52,964 nt of DNA. It comes from Lachnospiraceae bacterium. Its GTDB lineage: Bacteria; Bacillota; Clostridia; Lachnospirales; Lachnospiraceae. The stretch lies in the NCBI GenBank assembly GCA_030526245.1, contig JAUNDD010000012.1, forward strand, positions 1-52,964, in the 5' to 3' direction. Shown here in pieces: positions 8,940 through 17,038 of the stretch (position 1 is the first letter of the stretch; each line of letters opens with the position of its first letter). The position numbers and the translations under genes were made by a program. The notes under the pieces were generated by a model. The model worked only from the letters and a program-made list of their open reading frames with translations, was not told the origin of the DNA and did not search any database.

Positions 8940-9444
8940 GTTCTTCCTCCCCCTCGTCCCAGCGATGGCGGTGAAGCTCACCTGCCTGCTGCAGACCGGC
9001 AAAATCGTTCTGGCGCAGCGCCTCGTACAGCACGATGGCCGCCGCATTGGACAGGTTCAGCGAACGGATCTCGTCCATCATGGGAATGCGGATGCATCGC
9101 TCCGGATGGGCCATCAAAAGCTCCTCCGGAATCCCCGCACTCTCCTTGCCAAACATAATGTAATCCTCCGGACCGAAGGTGACCTCCGTGTAACACTGCC
9201 TTGCCTTGGTGGTGGCCATCCAGATCACCGCCCCCGGATGGGCCTGCTCAAACTCCTGATAATCTCTCCAGCACTGTACATCCAGATGCTCCCAGTAGTC
9301 CATACCGGCCCGCTTCAGGTGCTTTTCGTTTAAGGAAAAGCCCAGCGGTTCGATCAGATGGAGCTTCGTTCCCGTCGCGTAGCAGGTCCGCCCGATGTTG
9401 CCGGTGTTGGCCGGGATCTCCGGTTCAAGTAATACGATATTCAT
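8929..9444 (-). CDS. trmL: tRNA (cytidine/uridine-34-2'-O)-methyltransferase TrmL
   Basis: TrmL is a SPOUT-class enzyme that 2'-O-methylates the wobble base of tRNA-Leu species. The 171-residue product is the usual length and shows the family blocks NIVLLEPEIPANTGNIGRTC at the N-terminus, GKESAGIPEE, and a C-terminal knot region with IPM and SLNLSNAAAIVLYE. The start is set at the ATG beginning MNIVLLEP, as in homologues. A GTG five codons upstream overlaps the stop of the aminotransferase gene as GTGA and is the alternative. No strong ribosome site precedes the ATG, so coupling to the upstream gene is likely. Confidence 0.93.
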   Translation of the reverse strand: MNIVLLEPEIPANTGNIGRTCYATGTKLHLIEPLGFSLNEKHLKRAGMDYWEHLDVQCWRDYQEFEQAHPGAVIWMATTKARQCYTEVTFGPEDYIMFGKESAGIPEELLMAHPERCIRIPMMDEIRSLNLSNAAAIVLYEALRQNDFAGLQQAGELHRHRWDEGEEEHGK

Positions 9445-9455
9445 CCGTGTCCGCT

Positions 9456-10625
9456 TCACACCTTTCTGTGTCTGGCCACGAACCGTCCCAGTCTTTCCAT
9501 GGCCTTTTTCAGCTGTTCCACCGAATAAGCATAGGAAATACGAACATATCCTTCGCCGCAGTCACCAAACGCGGTACCCGGCACCACCGCCACCCGTTCC
9601 TCCTGGAGCAGCTTGGTGGCAAACTCGTCACTGGTCATGCCAAACTCCTTGATGCAGGGGAACATATAGAAGGCGCCAAAGGGCTCAAAGCAGGGCAGAC
9701 CCATCTGCTCAAAGGCGTACATCAGATAACGGCGTCTCTGGTTGTAGGCGTCGCGCATCTTGCGCACCTCATCCTGGCAGTCGCGCAGAGCCACCACCGC
9801 CGCATACTGGCTGTTGGTGGGCGCACACATGATGCAGTACTGATGGATCTTCACCATCTGCTGCACAATGGCGGCCGGTCCGCAGACGTAGCCCAGACGC
9901 CAGCCGGTCATGGCATAGGCCTTGGAGAAGCCGTCGATGAGGATCGTCCGCTCCCGCATGCCCGGCAGGGAGGAAATGCTCACATGGGGCTCCTCCGTGT
10001 AGACCAGCGAGGAATAGATCTCATCGCTGACCACATACAGATCCTTTTCGATGACCACCTTGGCGATGGCCTCCAGATCCTCTCTCTCCAGGATCGATCC
10101 GCAGGGATTGTTCGGGAAGGGCAGGATCAGCAGCTTGGTCTTGTCCGTCACCGCATCCAGAACCTCCTGAGCCGTCAGACGGAAATTGTTCTCTTCCTTC
10201 AGTTCAATGGTCACCGGCACGCCGCCAGCCAGCGTGATACAGGGAGTGTAGGCCACATAGGAGGGCTGGGGAACCAGCACCTCATCCCCGGGATTGAGCA
10301 TGGCACGGCAGGCCAGATCGATGCCTTCACTGCCTCCAACGGTCACAAACACCTCGGAGACCGGGTCATAGGAAACGCCCAGCCGCTGTTTCACATTGAT
10401 GGAGATCTGCTCACGCAGCTCCTTCAGACCGGAATTGGATGTATAAAATGTCTTGCCGCGTTCCAGGGTGTAAATACCCTCGTCCCGCACAGCCCAGGGT
10501 GTGTCAAAATCCGGCTCACCCACGCCCAGCGAGATCACATCGTCCATCTCGCTGACGATGTCAAAAAACTTCCGGATGCCGGAGGGCTGCAGAGCTACGG
10601 CTTTATCTGATAATGGGTTTCTCAC
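9456..10625 (-). CDS. PLP-dependent aminotransferase (class I/II)
   Basis: This fold-type I aminotransferase of the aspartate-aminotransferase superfamily has 389 residues. Visible PLP-site features are the Asp and Tyr in SDEIY (D201, Y204), the Schiff-base lysine in DGFSKAYAMTGWR (K235), and the substrate-carboxylate arginine region near the C-terminus (GYVRISYA). The start codon is GTG and overlaps the lrp stop as GTGA, with AAAGGA about ten bases upstream. Co-transcription behind an Lrp/AsnC regulator suggests an amino-acid substrate. Whether it acts on aspartate, an aromatic or a branched-chain amino acid cannot be decided here. Confidence 0.92.
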   Translation of the reverse strand: MRNPLSDKAVALQPSGIRKFFDIVSEMDDVISLGVGEPDFDTPWAVRDEGIYTLERGKTFYTSNSGLKELREQISINVKQRLGVSYDPVSEVFVTVGGSEGIDLACRAMLNPGDEVLVPQPSYVAYTPCITLAGGVPVTIELKEENNFRLTAQEVLDAVTDKTKLLILPFPNNPCGSILEREDLEAIAKVVIEKDLYVVSDEIYSSLVYTEEPHVSISSLPGMRERTILIDGFSKAYAMTGWRLGYVCGPAAIVQQMVKIHQYCIMCAPTNSQYAAVVALRDCQDEVRKMRDAYNQRRRYLMYAFEQMGLPCFEPFGAFYMFPCIKEFGMTSDEFATKLLQEERVAVVPGTAFGDCGEGYVRISYAYSVEQLKKAMERLGRFVARHRKV

Positions 10626-11101
10626 GTGAGCATCATCCTTTCATCTTTTTCCTTCTTGTCCATGATGGTTCCTTCGGCCTTATACTTCTTCAGGATAAAG
10701 TGAGTGGAAGTACTGATGACCGTATCCAGAGAAGCCAGCTTGCTGTTCACAAAGGAAGAAACCTCCCGCAGCGTCTTGCCCTCCAGGATGACCATCAGGT
10801 CATAGCCGCCGGAGATCAGGTATACCGACCGCACCTCCGGATAGTTGTAGATCCGCTCGGCGATGCTGTCAAAGCCCATATCTCTCTGGGGCGTTACCCG
10901 GACCTCGATCAGAGCCGTTACCTTTTCGGCATCCGTCTTGTCCCAGTTGATCACCGTGCTGTAGCCACAGATGACCTGCTCCTCTTCCATCTGACGGATC
11001 TCCGCCTCGATGACCTCGCGGCTCGCGCCCAGCATGATGGCCAGCTCATCCAAATCGATCCTGCTGTTTCTTTCCAGGAAGGTTAAAATCTGATCTCGCA
11101 T
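10622..11101 (-). CDS. Lrp/AsnC family transcriptional regulator
   Basis: The 159-residue protein has an N-terminal winged helix-turn-helix (about residues 1-50, with ELAIMLGASREVIEAEIRQM as the HTH) and a C-terminal RAM/AsnC effector-binding domain including the RSVYLISGGYDLMV strand-loop. Such proteins sense amino acids. It heads a four-gene operon and shares four bases with the aminotransferase gene, which is its most likely regulatory target together with itself. The ATG at 11101 follows GGAGAG at good spacing. An ATG four codons upstream has its purine run directly abutting and is less likely. Confidence 0.92.
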   Translation of the reverse strand: MRDQILTFLERNSRIDLDELAIMLGASREVIEAEIRQMEEEQVICGYSTVINWDKTDAEKVTALIEVRVTPQRDMGFDSIAERIYNYPEVRSVYLISGGYDLMVILEGKTLREVSSFVNSKLASLDTVISTSTHFILKKYKAEGTIMDKKEKDERMMLT

Positions 11102-11149
11102 AATACTCTCCATTCCTTGTCGTTGCTTAAATCATCCCTTAAAAGGTTA

Positions 11150-11237
11150 AGATATCAAAAAAGGGATCACGTATCATTCAGTCACACTCCACTTCATGCA
11201 GGCATGAAGCGGAAAGGGGCTTTTAACACTCTGATCC
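11150..11237. repeat. Dispersed palindromic repeat, family 1, copy B
   Basis: The block order matches the copy at 4978-5071: ATCAAAA, a spacer, CAGTCACA, CTCCACTT, CATGC-AG-GCATG, AAGCGG, then GGCTTTTAACAC and TGATCC. The outer arms have decayed, but a nested stem remains. It sits between the AIR-synthase-like gene and lrp. Confidence 0.8.
11157..11237 (-). terminator. Repeat-derived terminator after the AIR-synthase-like gene
   Basis: On the minus strand, GGATCA (11232-11237) can pair with TGATCC (11164-11169), closing the family 1 repeat into one large hairpin. It is followed by CTTTTTTG. The loop is long, so function as a terminator is an inference. Confidence 0.5.
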
Positions 11238-11263
11238 ATAAAATCCAAAAACAAAAAGCAGGA

Positions 11264-12262
11264 TCAGGGCCGGATCTGTGCCCCCTGGACCAGCCGGTCC
11301 AGTTCCTCCTGCTGAGGTTTTTCCAGATATCGGGTCTCTTCGCCGTTGTGGACCACCACGGCCTTCGCCGTCACATGGCCGATCACCGCGGCATTCTCGC
11401 CAGCCTCCAGCAATCGCCGGCACAGCTCCTTTGGCTGATCCGTGATCAGGAGCACCGCCCCCTGCCCGTTTAAACGGTAGGGATGCACTCCCAGCACCTC
11501 GCAGACCTCCACGACCTCCTGCTCCATGGGCATCGCCCGCAGATCCAGTTCCAGTCCCAGTCCTGTCCTCGCCGCCAGATCCCAAAGCGCTTCAAAAACG
11601 CCGCCCTGAGCCACCGGCTGCATCGCCCGGATCAGGGTATCCGCCGTCGGTTCCCCGATCATCCGGCGAAGGGCCCGCAGCTGCAGCCGCTCCATCCAGC
11701 CTGCCGTTTCGGAGATCATCCGTCCCGGAAGCCGGCGCTTCAACGCCTCCTGCCGGCTCTGACACAGCCGCGCCGTGCCGCCCAGTCCCGGAGTTCCCGC
11801 CATCACAAGCGCCATCTCCTCCCGGACCGCTCTCGTTTCCTCCGGCCGGACCGCCGGACTCTCACCCAGGCAGACCGCTGTGAATACCGGCCGGTTCACC
11901 GCATCACTGACCTGACAGAGCACCTCTGTCACCACAGCCTCCCAGCTGCTCACCACCCGGGCGATCTCCTCCATCAGACTTCGCAGCTCCTCCTCGGAGC
12001 AGGCCGTCGGCAGCATCAGACTCAGATCAAACCGCGCCGGCACTGCCCCGCCGGCCAGCACCAGCGCGGCCGCCTCCGCCAGAAGCATGTCCGGCGTGCG
12101 GTCCAGCTCACCGCCCAGGGTGCCCAGGCTGTTTCCCTGCCGCCAGATCCCGGTCCGGGACTTTGCCGGATATTCCGGCTTATACACGCCGGCTCTTTGC
12201 AGCACCCGCTGCACGCTTCGCTGCATCACCGCCGGCGTCAGTTTTCCTGTTATCATATCCAT
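11264..12262 (-). CDS. AIR synthase-related protein (HypE/PurM-like fold)
   Basis: The 332-residue product resembles ATP-dependent PurM/HypE/SelD/ThiL-fold proteins. The C-terminal half fits AIRS_C: GGVFEALWDLAARTGLGLEL, then CEVLGVHPYRLNGQGAVLLI. The N-terminal nucleotide-binding half is less recognisable and lacks an obvious acidic phosphate-binding signature. Hydrogenase-maturation partners, and the C-terminal Cys peptide of true HypE, are absent (the end reads LVQGAQIRP), so hydrogenase maturation is not supported. The start follows AGGAG by four bases; a second ATG lies two codons downstream. The substrate is unknown. Confidence 0.8.
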   Translation of the reverse strand: MDMITGKLTPAVMQRSVQRVLQRAGVYKPEYPAKSRTGIWRQGNSLGTLGGELDRTPDMLLAEAAALVLAGGAVPARFDLSLMLPTACSEEELRSLMEEIARVVSSWEAVVTEVLCQVSDAVNRPVFTAVCLGESPAVRPEETRAVREEMALVMAGTPGLGGTARLCQSRQEALKRRLPGRMISETAGWMERLQLRALRRMIGEPTADTLIRAMQPVAQGGVFEALWDLAARTGLGLELDLRAMPMEQEVVEVCEVLGVHPYRLNGQGAVLLITDQPKELCRRLLEAGENAAVIGHVTAKAVVVHNGEETRYLEKPQQEELDRLVQGAQIRP

Positions 12263-12344
12263 CCGTCTCCTGCATCCTGCCGCTGCCGCGATCCGCCAAA
12301 GCTCCGCCCGACGCATCACAGCCTGACACGGCCCCCGTGTCCGA

Positions 12345-13889
12345 TCAGTACACCATCACAGGCTCGTCGTAATCGCCGCTGCCCGGATCCGTCCACACCT
12401 GACCTGCCTCCGGCGTCTGCGCCGGCGCGTCCGTCTGGGGCTGGTTCTGGTAGGTGGCCGCCTGGGCAATCACCGTCTGCACCTGGGAGATATCTCCGCT
12501 GGCGATGGCCGTATTGATGGCCTGGGACAGTGCCGGATACTCCGTGGCGATACCCACATCGTAGATTGTACCCACGGCATTGTAGTAGCTGGTGTTGATC
12601 TGCACACAATCACTCCACACGCCGTCGTAATAGATGTTCTTCCACAGCTCCGCCGTATAGCCCGTATGGGGACTCTGGGTCTGGTTGATGTAGCCTACCG
12701 GCTGGGAAGAGTTGGCGATGATCTTAGCCGCCGAAGGTTCCACAGTCTGGATCGTTCGGCTTTCAAAATCGATGGAACGATTGGAGGGGCGGGTCTCATG
12801 TCCGTAGATGATAAAGGACAGCTGACCTGCGTAGGCGTAGCCCACGATATACACCGGATCCTCCAGATTGTTATAGAAGGCAAAATCCATCACGCCTTCG
12901 GCGATGGCCGCATCCTTGGACAGATCCACATAGCTGACCACCATGGTGTGGTTAGACCTTGCGATCACCTCCAGCTCCGATTTGAGCACCGCATTATATA
13001 AGGTGGTGGATACCTGGCAGATACCGCCGCCATAGGAATCCACGACCCGGTTCTCCTCGTAGGAGGGAGCCGGCTCATAGCCGTTTTCCGCGGTAAAGGG
13101 AACCACCGCATCCGTCACCGAGAAGGACTCCCCCGGATACAGAAGGGTTCCGCTGATCTTCCGGCAGCCGTTTTCCACATTGGTGGCACGGGCATAGCTG
13201 GAAGAAGAATAGTCCGTGGTCGCCTGGCCCAGCACGTCGCTGATCACCGCCAGCTGCTCATAGGTGACATCCGGGCTGACCCGGTCCACCGGCAGCTCCA
13301 GGGAGATCTCACTGTGGCCGTCCCAGTCCTCGATGGTGGACTTGAGCAGACTCACCGCCTGCTCCTGATTCAGCGTGATTCCGTCCGTTCCGCCCTCTAC
13401 CCCGGGCTTTAATTCATCCGTGGTATAGATGGTGGCATTCACCGGCTCCGTATTGTAAGCCGAAAGGCCGGATACATAGCTTGTCACAGCCGTATCACTG
13501 AGCACATATTCCAGGCTGAAGGCCTTGCTCTCATGGGTCAGGTCCGCCTGATCCTTATAGCGCTGAACGATATTGCCCGATGCGCCCAGGTTCATAGCCT
13601 CCGTCACGATACCGGAGTTGCTCCACTGGAGTCCCAGATCCCCGAAGGTACAGGTCAGGTCATTGTCCCCCACCCGGATCGACAGCGTCTCGCCGCGCAG
13701 CGACGTGATCTTATCCGTGATCAGTGTTTTCACTTCCTCCCGGGTCATGCCGCCAACATCCATGCCATCGATGGTCACGCCGCTGCTCACCGTGCGTACA
13801 GCAGCCGAAGCCGTCATACAGAAGGTTCCCAGCGAAGCCGCCAGCACGCCCAGCACAGCCAGGCCTCTGCACATATTCCGTTTTTTCAT
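12345..13889 (-). CDS. VanW family protein (YoaR-like, exported)
   Basis: The 514-residue protein begins with a signal-like segment (MKKRNMCRGLAVLGVL, then TASA). A putative peptidoglycan-binding YoaR-type domain follows (about 35-220), then the VanW domain (about 225-360), recognisable from LLYPGESFSVTD, SYGGGICQVSTTLYNA and SNHTMVVSYV. The last 100 residues are Gln/Ala/Pro-rich. VanW-domain proteins were named from glycopeptide-resistance clusters, but most, like this one, are chromosomal cell-envelope proteins of unknown activity. No vanA/B/H/X genes are nearby. It lies 16 bases after the micro-ORF and probably shares its transcript. A 7-bp hairpin without T run (12325-12341) follows the gene. 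Confidence 0.9.
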   Translation of the reverse strand: MKKRNMCRGLAVLGVLAASLGTFCMTASAAVRTVSSGVTIDGMDVGGMTREEVKTLITDKITSLRGETLSIRVGDNDLTCTFGDLGLQWSNSGIVTEAMNLGASGNIVQRYKDQADLTHESKAFSLEYVLSDTAVTSYVSGLSAYNTEPVNATIYTTDELKPGVEGGTDGITLNQEQAVSLLKSTIEDWDGHSEISLELPVDRVSPDVTYEQLAVISDVLGQATTDYSSSSYARATNVENGCRKISGTLLYPGESFSVTDAVVPFTAENGYEPAPSYEENRVVDSYGGGICQVSTTLYNAVLKSELEVIARSNHTMVVSYVDLSKDAAIAEGVMDFAFYNNLEDPVYIVGYAYAGQLSFIIYGHETRPSNRSIDFESRTIQTVEPSAAKIIANSSQPVGYINQTQSPHTGYTAELWKNIYYDGVWSDCVQINTSYYNAVGTIYDVGIATEYPALSQAINTAIASGDISQVQTVIAQAATYQNQPQTDAPAQTPEAGQVWTDPGSGDYDEPVMVY

Positions 13890-13905
13890 GATCGTTTGAT
13901 TTCCA

Positions 13906-14013
13906 TTACATCAGAGCGCTGACGATGGGGGTAATCACCATGGCAGCTACCAGAATGATCACGATCACCGCTGCAATTGTCTGAGTCTTCTTGTTCTTCT
14001 TATAGTTCTTCAT
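13906..14013 (-). CDS. Small single-pass membrane peptide (35 residues)
   Basis: This 36-codon open frame begins with ATG, six bases after AAAGGAAAA, and ends in TAA. The peptide has a highly basic N-terminus (MKNYKKNKKTQ) followed by a continuous hydrophobic stretch of about 22 residues (IAAVIVIILVAAMVITPIVSA). This is the classic layout of a small inner-membrane protein. It lies 16 bases upstream of vanW in the same direction and directly after a strongly structured leader (14029-14105). I do not recognise a named family; similar basic-plus-hydrophobic peptides occur in Clostridia. The ribosome site, composition and position support a real gene, but coding is inferred. Confidence 0.7.
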   Translation of the reverse strand: MKNYKKNKKTQTIAAVIVIILVAAMVITPIVSALM

Positions 14014-14028
14014 AATTTTCCTTTCTTT

Positions 14029-14105
14029 GGGCAGACCGATGCGGTTGCTCCCGCAGACAGGTTCCTGCTTCGGAGCAATCCCGGAACTTCCTCTGTCCTC
14101 TGCCC
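14029..14105 (-). promoter_or_regulatory. Predicted three-way-junction leader RNA
   Basis: In the minus-strand transcript, GGGCAGA and TCTGCCC (14099-14105 with 14029-14035) form a perfect 7-bp closing stem. Inside it, one long arm is made of GACAG/CTGTC, GTTCC/GGAAC and TGCT/AGCA. A second arm is TGCGG/CCGCA around GAGCAA. The closing stem ends 9 bases before the AAGG of the micro-ORF ribosome site. I could not match it to a riboswitch class I know. A further 5-bp GC hairpin lies upstream (about 14121-14135). The base pairing is read directly; regulation is inferred. Confidence 0.6.
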
Positions 14106-14188
14106 TTTCGGCTTATTTTTGCGGCTGACCGCCGCCCGAATAATATCCCAATTCTACGACAGCCCCCGAAATTTCTCAAGCAATCCGG

Positions 14189-16054
14189 TCAATTATTCAC
14201 AAATTCCGAAAATTCTTCGGCGTTGATCCGGCAGCACCGTACATTTCCCGTTACCGGGTCCCGGTTCCGGTAGTCAAAAAGCTCATATCCGGTCACGCTG
14301 CCTTTGGAGATGACCTGCTCCAGGTGCGTCATCCGGGCGAGAACAGCCCCCCGGACTCCCTCGTGATCCGGCAGATACCGGCGCTTTCGCTCTTCCGCTT
14401 CATAAAAAGCCCGCCGCTGCAGGCGCCAGGTCTCGGTCTCGGCCGGCGCCCAGTCCGGTCTGGACTTGGCATTCTCCCGCAGATACAGATCCCGCAGCAG
14501 AAGCTGATCCCACAGCGCCCGTTCCGCCTCGTCCGGCACCCGTTCCCGGATAAATCCCCGCAGGATCCGGAAGCGGCCGTCCCGGGACTGGGCCTGCCCC
14601 GCCAGTCCCAGCTGCTCGTAGTAGGCAGCCAGTGCTTCATACATTCCCAGCGGATCGGCAAAGAGCTCCTCCAGACGACGGATGGTATGGGTAAACTGCC
14701 CGCTGTTGTAGTAGACCTCCAGCATCTCCTCCGCGTCCTTCAATGCAAACAGATCCTCACCGCTCATCCAGGCCGTGGAAAGCACCTCGTAAGGAGCCTC
14801 CCGCCGGCTCTTCATTCCGTAAAGCTCGGCCCTGGCCCGCAGGGGCGAGCCCTTCAGCAGCTTTAAAAAGCCAAGCTGCAGTTCATGGGGATGCCAGCTG
14901 TACACCGTCCGGAAGGACTCCCGGAAGCTGTCCATATCCTCATAGGGAAGGCCGGCGATCAGGTCCAGGTGCACATGCATACGCCCGCTGGCGATCAGCC
15001 GCCGGGCCGCTTCCCGGATCCGGGTCAGATCCGGATTGCGCTGTACCTCCCGGAGTGTCACGGGATTGGCCGACTGCACACCGATCTCCACCTGGATCAG
15101 CCCCGGCCGCATGGTCTCCAGAATCTGCAGATCCTCCTCCTGCAGCAGGTTGGCCTCCAGCTCAAAATGGAAATTGGTCACGCCGTTGTCATGATCCCGG
15201 ATATAGGTCCAGATCGGCCGGGCATGCCCGGGCCGGCAGTTGAAGGTGCGGTCCACCATCTTGACCTGTGGGACCCTTCGGTCCAGAAAGCTCTGGATCT
15301 CCGGCAGCACCAGCTCCAGCGGACGAAGCCGGATTCCCTTCTCTACCGACGAAAGACAGTAGCTGCAGGAAAAGGGGCAGCCGCGGCTGGTCTCGTAATA
15401 CAGGATCCGGCGGCCGTAGGGCTCCAGATCCTCATAAATAAAGGGCAGCCGTGCCAGATCCACCGGCTCCCCGGGTGCGTTCACGCGAATCTGTTCCTGC
15501 CGCCGGGGCTCTTCGCAACGTTTCAGGCGGTCTGACCCGGTTTCTTCGCAGAGGTTTTGATGATCCGCTCCGGCTCTTTCCATCGCATCCCCCGGCTCCA
15601 TTTGCTCCACCGGCTCGCGGTAGGTTATCCCCGGAACCGCTTCCAGTGTCCCTCCGCTTTCGTAAGCCGTCAGCAGCCGCAGAAAGATCTCCTCGCCTTC
15701 TCCCCGCATGATGCCGGAGATCCAGCGGTGTTCTTTCAGGAAGTCTTCCGTCTCAAAGCTCACCTCCGGGCCACCCAGCCAGATCTTTGTGTCCGGCAGC
15801 AGGGTATGCAGAGCCTCGGCCGTCTCCAGCACCATCCGAATATTCCATATATAACAGGAAAAAGCCAGAAGATCCGGCTTTTCCCGATAGATCCGGCGAA
15901 GGATCTCCTCGCCGGGTTCATTGATTGTAAATTCCAGTATCCGTATGTCGTCGGCCCCGGCATACCCGCCGGCCCTGGCATAGGCCTTCAGGCAATGCAG
16001 CGCCGAATTCACATGGATATACCTGGCATTCAGGGCAGCTAAAACGATCTTCAT
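14189..16054 (-). CDS. B12-binding-type radical SAM protein (DUF4080)
   Basis: The 621-residue protein has an N-terminal cobalamin-binding-like Rossmann domain (about 1-145, starting MKIVLAALNARYIH and including LGGPEVSFE). A radical SAM domain follows with the cluster motif CPFSCSYC (near residue 230), and a DUF4080 C-terminus. The usual DxHxxG B12 motif is not evident. Between the domains is a polar insertion of about 50 residues rich in Glu, Arg and Gly, seemingly unstructured. The start is three bases after the glucokinase stop with no clear ribosome site, implying coupling. The reaction is unknown for this family; related proteins include methyltransferases and methylthiotransferases. 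Confidence 0.88.
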   Translation of the reverse strand: MKIVLAALNARYIHVNSALHCLKAYARAGGYAGADDIRILEFTINEPGEEILRRIYREKPDLLAFSCYIWNIRMVLETAEALHTLLPDTKIWLGGPEVSFETEDFLKEHRWISGIMRGEGEEIFLRLLTAYESGGTLEAVPGITYREPVEQMEPGDAMERAGADHQNLCEETGSDRLKRCEEPRRQEQIRVNAPGEPVDLARLPFIYEDLEPYGRRILYYETSRGCPFSCSYCLSSVEKGIRLRPLELVLPEIQSFLDRRVPQVKMVDRTFNCRPGHARPIWTYIRDHDNGVTNFHFELEANLLQEEDLQILETMRPGLIQVEIGVQSANPVTLREVQRNPDLTRIREAARRLIASGRMHVHLDLIAGLPYEDMDSFRESFRTVYSWHPHELQLGFLKLLKGSPLRARAELYGMKSRREAPYEVLSTAWMSGEDLFALKDAEEMLEVYYNSGQFTHTIRRLEELFADPLGMYEALAAYYEQLGLAGQAQSRDGRFRILRGFIRERVPDEAERALWDQLLLRDLYLRENAKSRPDWAPAETETWRLQRRAFYEAEERKRRYLPDHEGVRGAVLARMTHLEQVISKGSVTGYELFDYRNRDPVTGNVRCCRINAEEFSEFVNN

Positions 16055-16057
16055 CGA

Positions 16058-16990
16058 TTACAGGACCATCTTGGCAGCACCGCAGATGCCCGCATCATTG
16101 CCCAGAGTCGCCAGTGCAAAGCGGCAGGCTCTGCAGGGAGAGAAGGTCTGCTTGTAGAAATGCTTTTCCACAAACTCCAGCAGGATCGGGCCGGCCTTGG
16201 AAACGCCGCCGCCGATAACGATGACCTCCGGATCCACCACATTGGCAATACCCGCCAGGGCCTCGCCCAGATATTTTCCGAACCGCTCCGCCACACGGAT
16301 CGCCAGCGGATCGCCTTCCTTTACACAGTCAAATACAGACTTGGCGGAAATGTTCCGCTTTCTCAGCGGGCTGTCCTCGGTGGAAGAGGCCAGCTCCTCT
16401 CTGGCCAGACGGGCAATACCGGTGGCTGAAGCCACCTGCTCCAGACAGCCGTAGTTTCCGCAATTGCAGGCCTCCGTCATCGCATCCTCCACATGGATGT
16501 GGCCGATCTCGCCGCCGGCACCGTGGGAGCCGGTGAGGATCTTGCCTCCGATGATGATACCGCCGCCAACGCCGGTGCCCAGTGTCACCAGTACCACGTT
16601 TCTGGCGCCTTCGCCGCCGCCCTTCCACATTTCACCCAGGGCTGCTACGTTGGCGTCGTTGCCGGCCCTGGCCGGAAGTCCGGTCATGCGCTCCATCTCG
16701 TAAACGATGCGTACATGGCCCCAGTGGATGTTGACCGCCACTTCTACCTCGCCGTTTTCATCCACCGGTCCCGGAATGCCGATACCGATGCCGGCCACGT
16801 CATTCTTATCGATTTTTTTCTCTTCGATCTTATCCAGCACAGCCCTGGCACAGTCCGGAAGGATCTGCTCACCGTTATTCTCACTGCGGGTCGGGATCTC
16901 CCACTTGTCCAGGATCTCGCCATCCGCCGAGAACAGGCCCATCTTGATCGTTGTACCGCCCACATCAATTCCAAATGCATACTTCTTCAT
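16058..16990 (-). CDS. glcK: ROK family glucokinase
   Basis: The 310-residue product is a ROK kinase, most likely phosphorylating glucose to glucose 6-phosphate in the cytoplasm. It shows the ATP-binding DVGGTTIKMG near the N-terminus, the sugar-site block ARAGNDANVAALGE, GTGVGGGI, the EIGH histidine, and the ROK zinc motif CNCGNYGCLE. The length and motifs fit Gram-positive GlcK rather than a ROK repressor, since no N-terminal DNA-binding domain is present. It lies 48 bases after hprK and just before the DUF4080 gene. Proximity to HPr kinase suits a role in sugar sensing and catabolite control, though that link is inference. Confidence 0.93.
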   Translation of the reverse strand: MKKYAFGIDVGGTTIKMGLFSADGEILDKWEIPTRSENNGEQILPDCARAVLDKIEEKKIDKNDVAGIGIGIPGPVDENGEVEVAVNIHWGHVRIVYEMERMTGLPARAGNDANVAALGEMWKGGGEGARNVVLVTLGTGVGGGIIIGGKILTGSHGAGGEIGHIHVEDAMTEACNCGNYGCLEQVASATGIARLAREELASSTEDSPLRKRNISAKSVFDCVKEGDPLAIRVAERFGKYLGEALAGIANVVDPEVIVIGGGVSKAGPILLEFVEKHFYKQTFSPCRACRFALATLGNDAGICGAAKMVL

Positions 16991-17038
16991 AATCTATTTT
17001 CCTCCCGGCCGCTTCCAGGGCCGTTTCTTTTTCTCTGT

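Noticed and set aside
5837-10610. Several 370-570-codon plus-strand frames opposite the beta-propeller, rsmF and aminotransferase genes
   Set aside because: Same antisense effect; no motifs and no ribosome sites.
12325-12341. Terminator after vanW
   Set aside because: There is a perfect 7-bp hairpin, but the loop is only three bases and no T run follows on the minus strand.
12345-13889. Vancomycin resistance cluster
   Set aside because: Only the VanW domain is present; no ligase, dehydrogenase or dipeptidase genes lie nearby.
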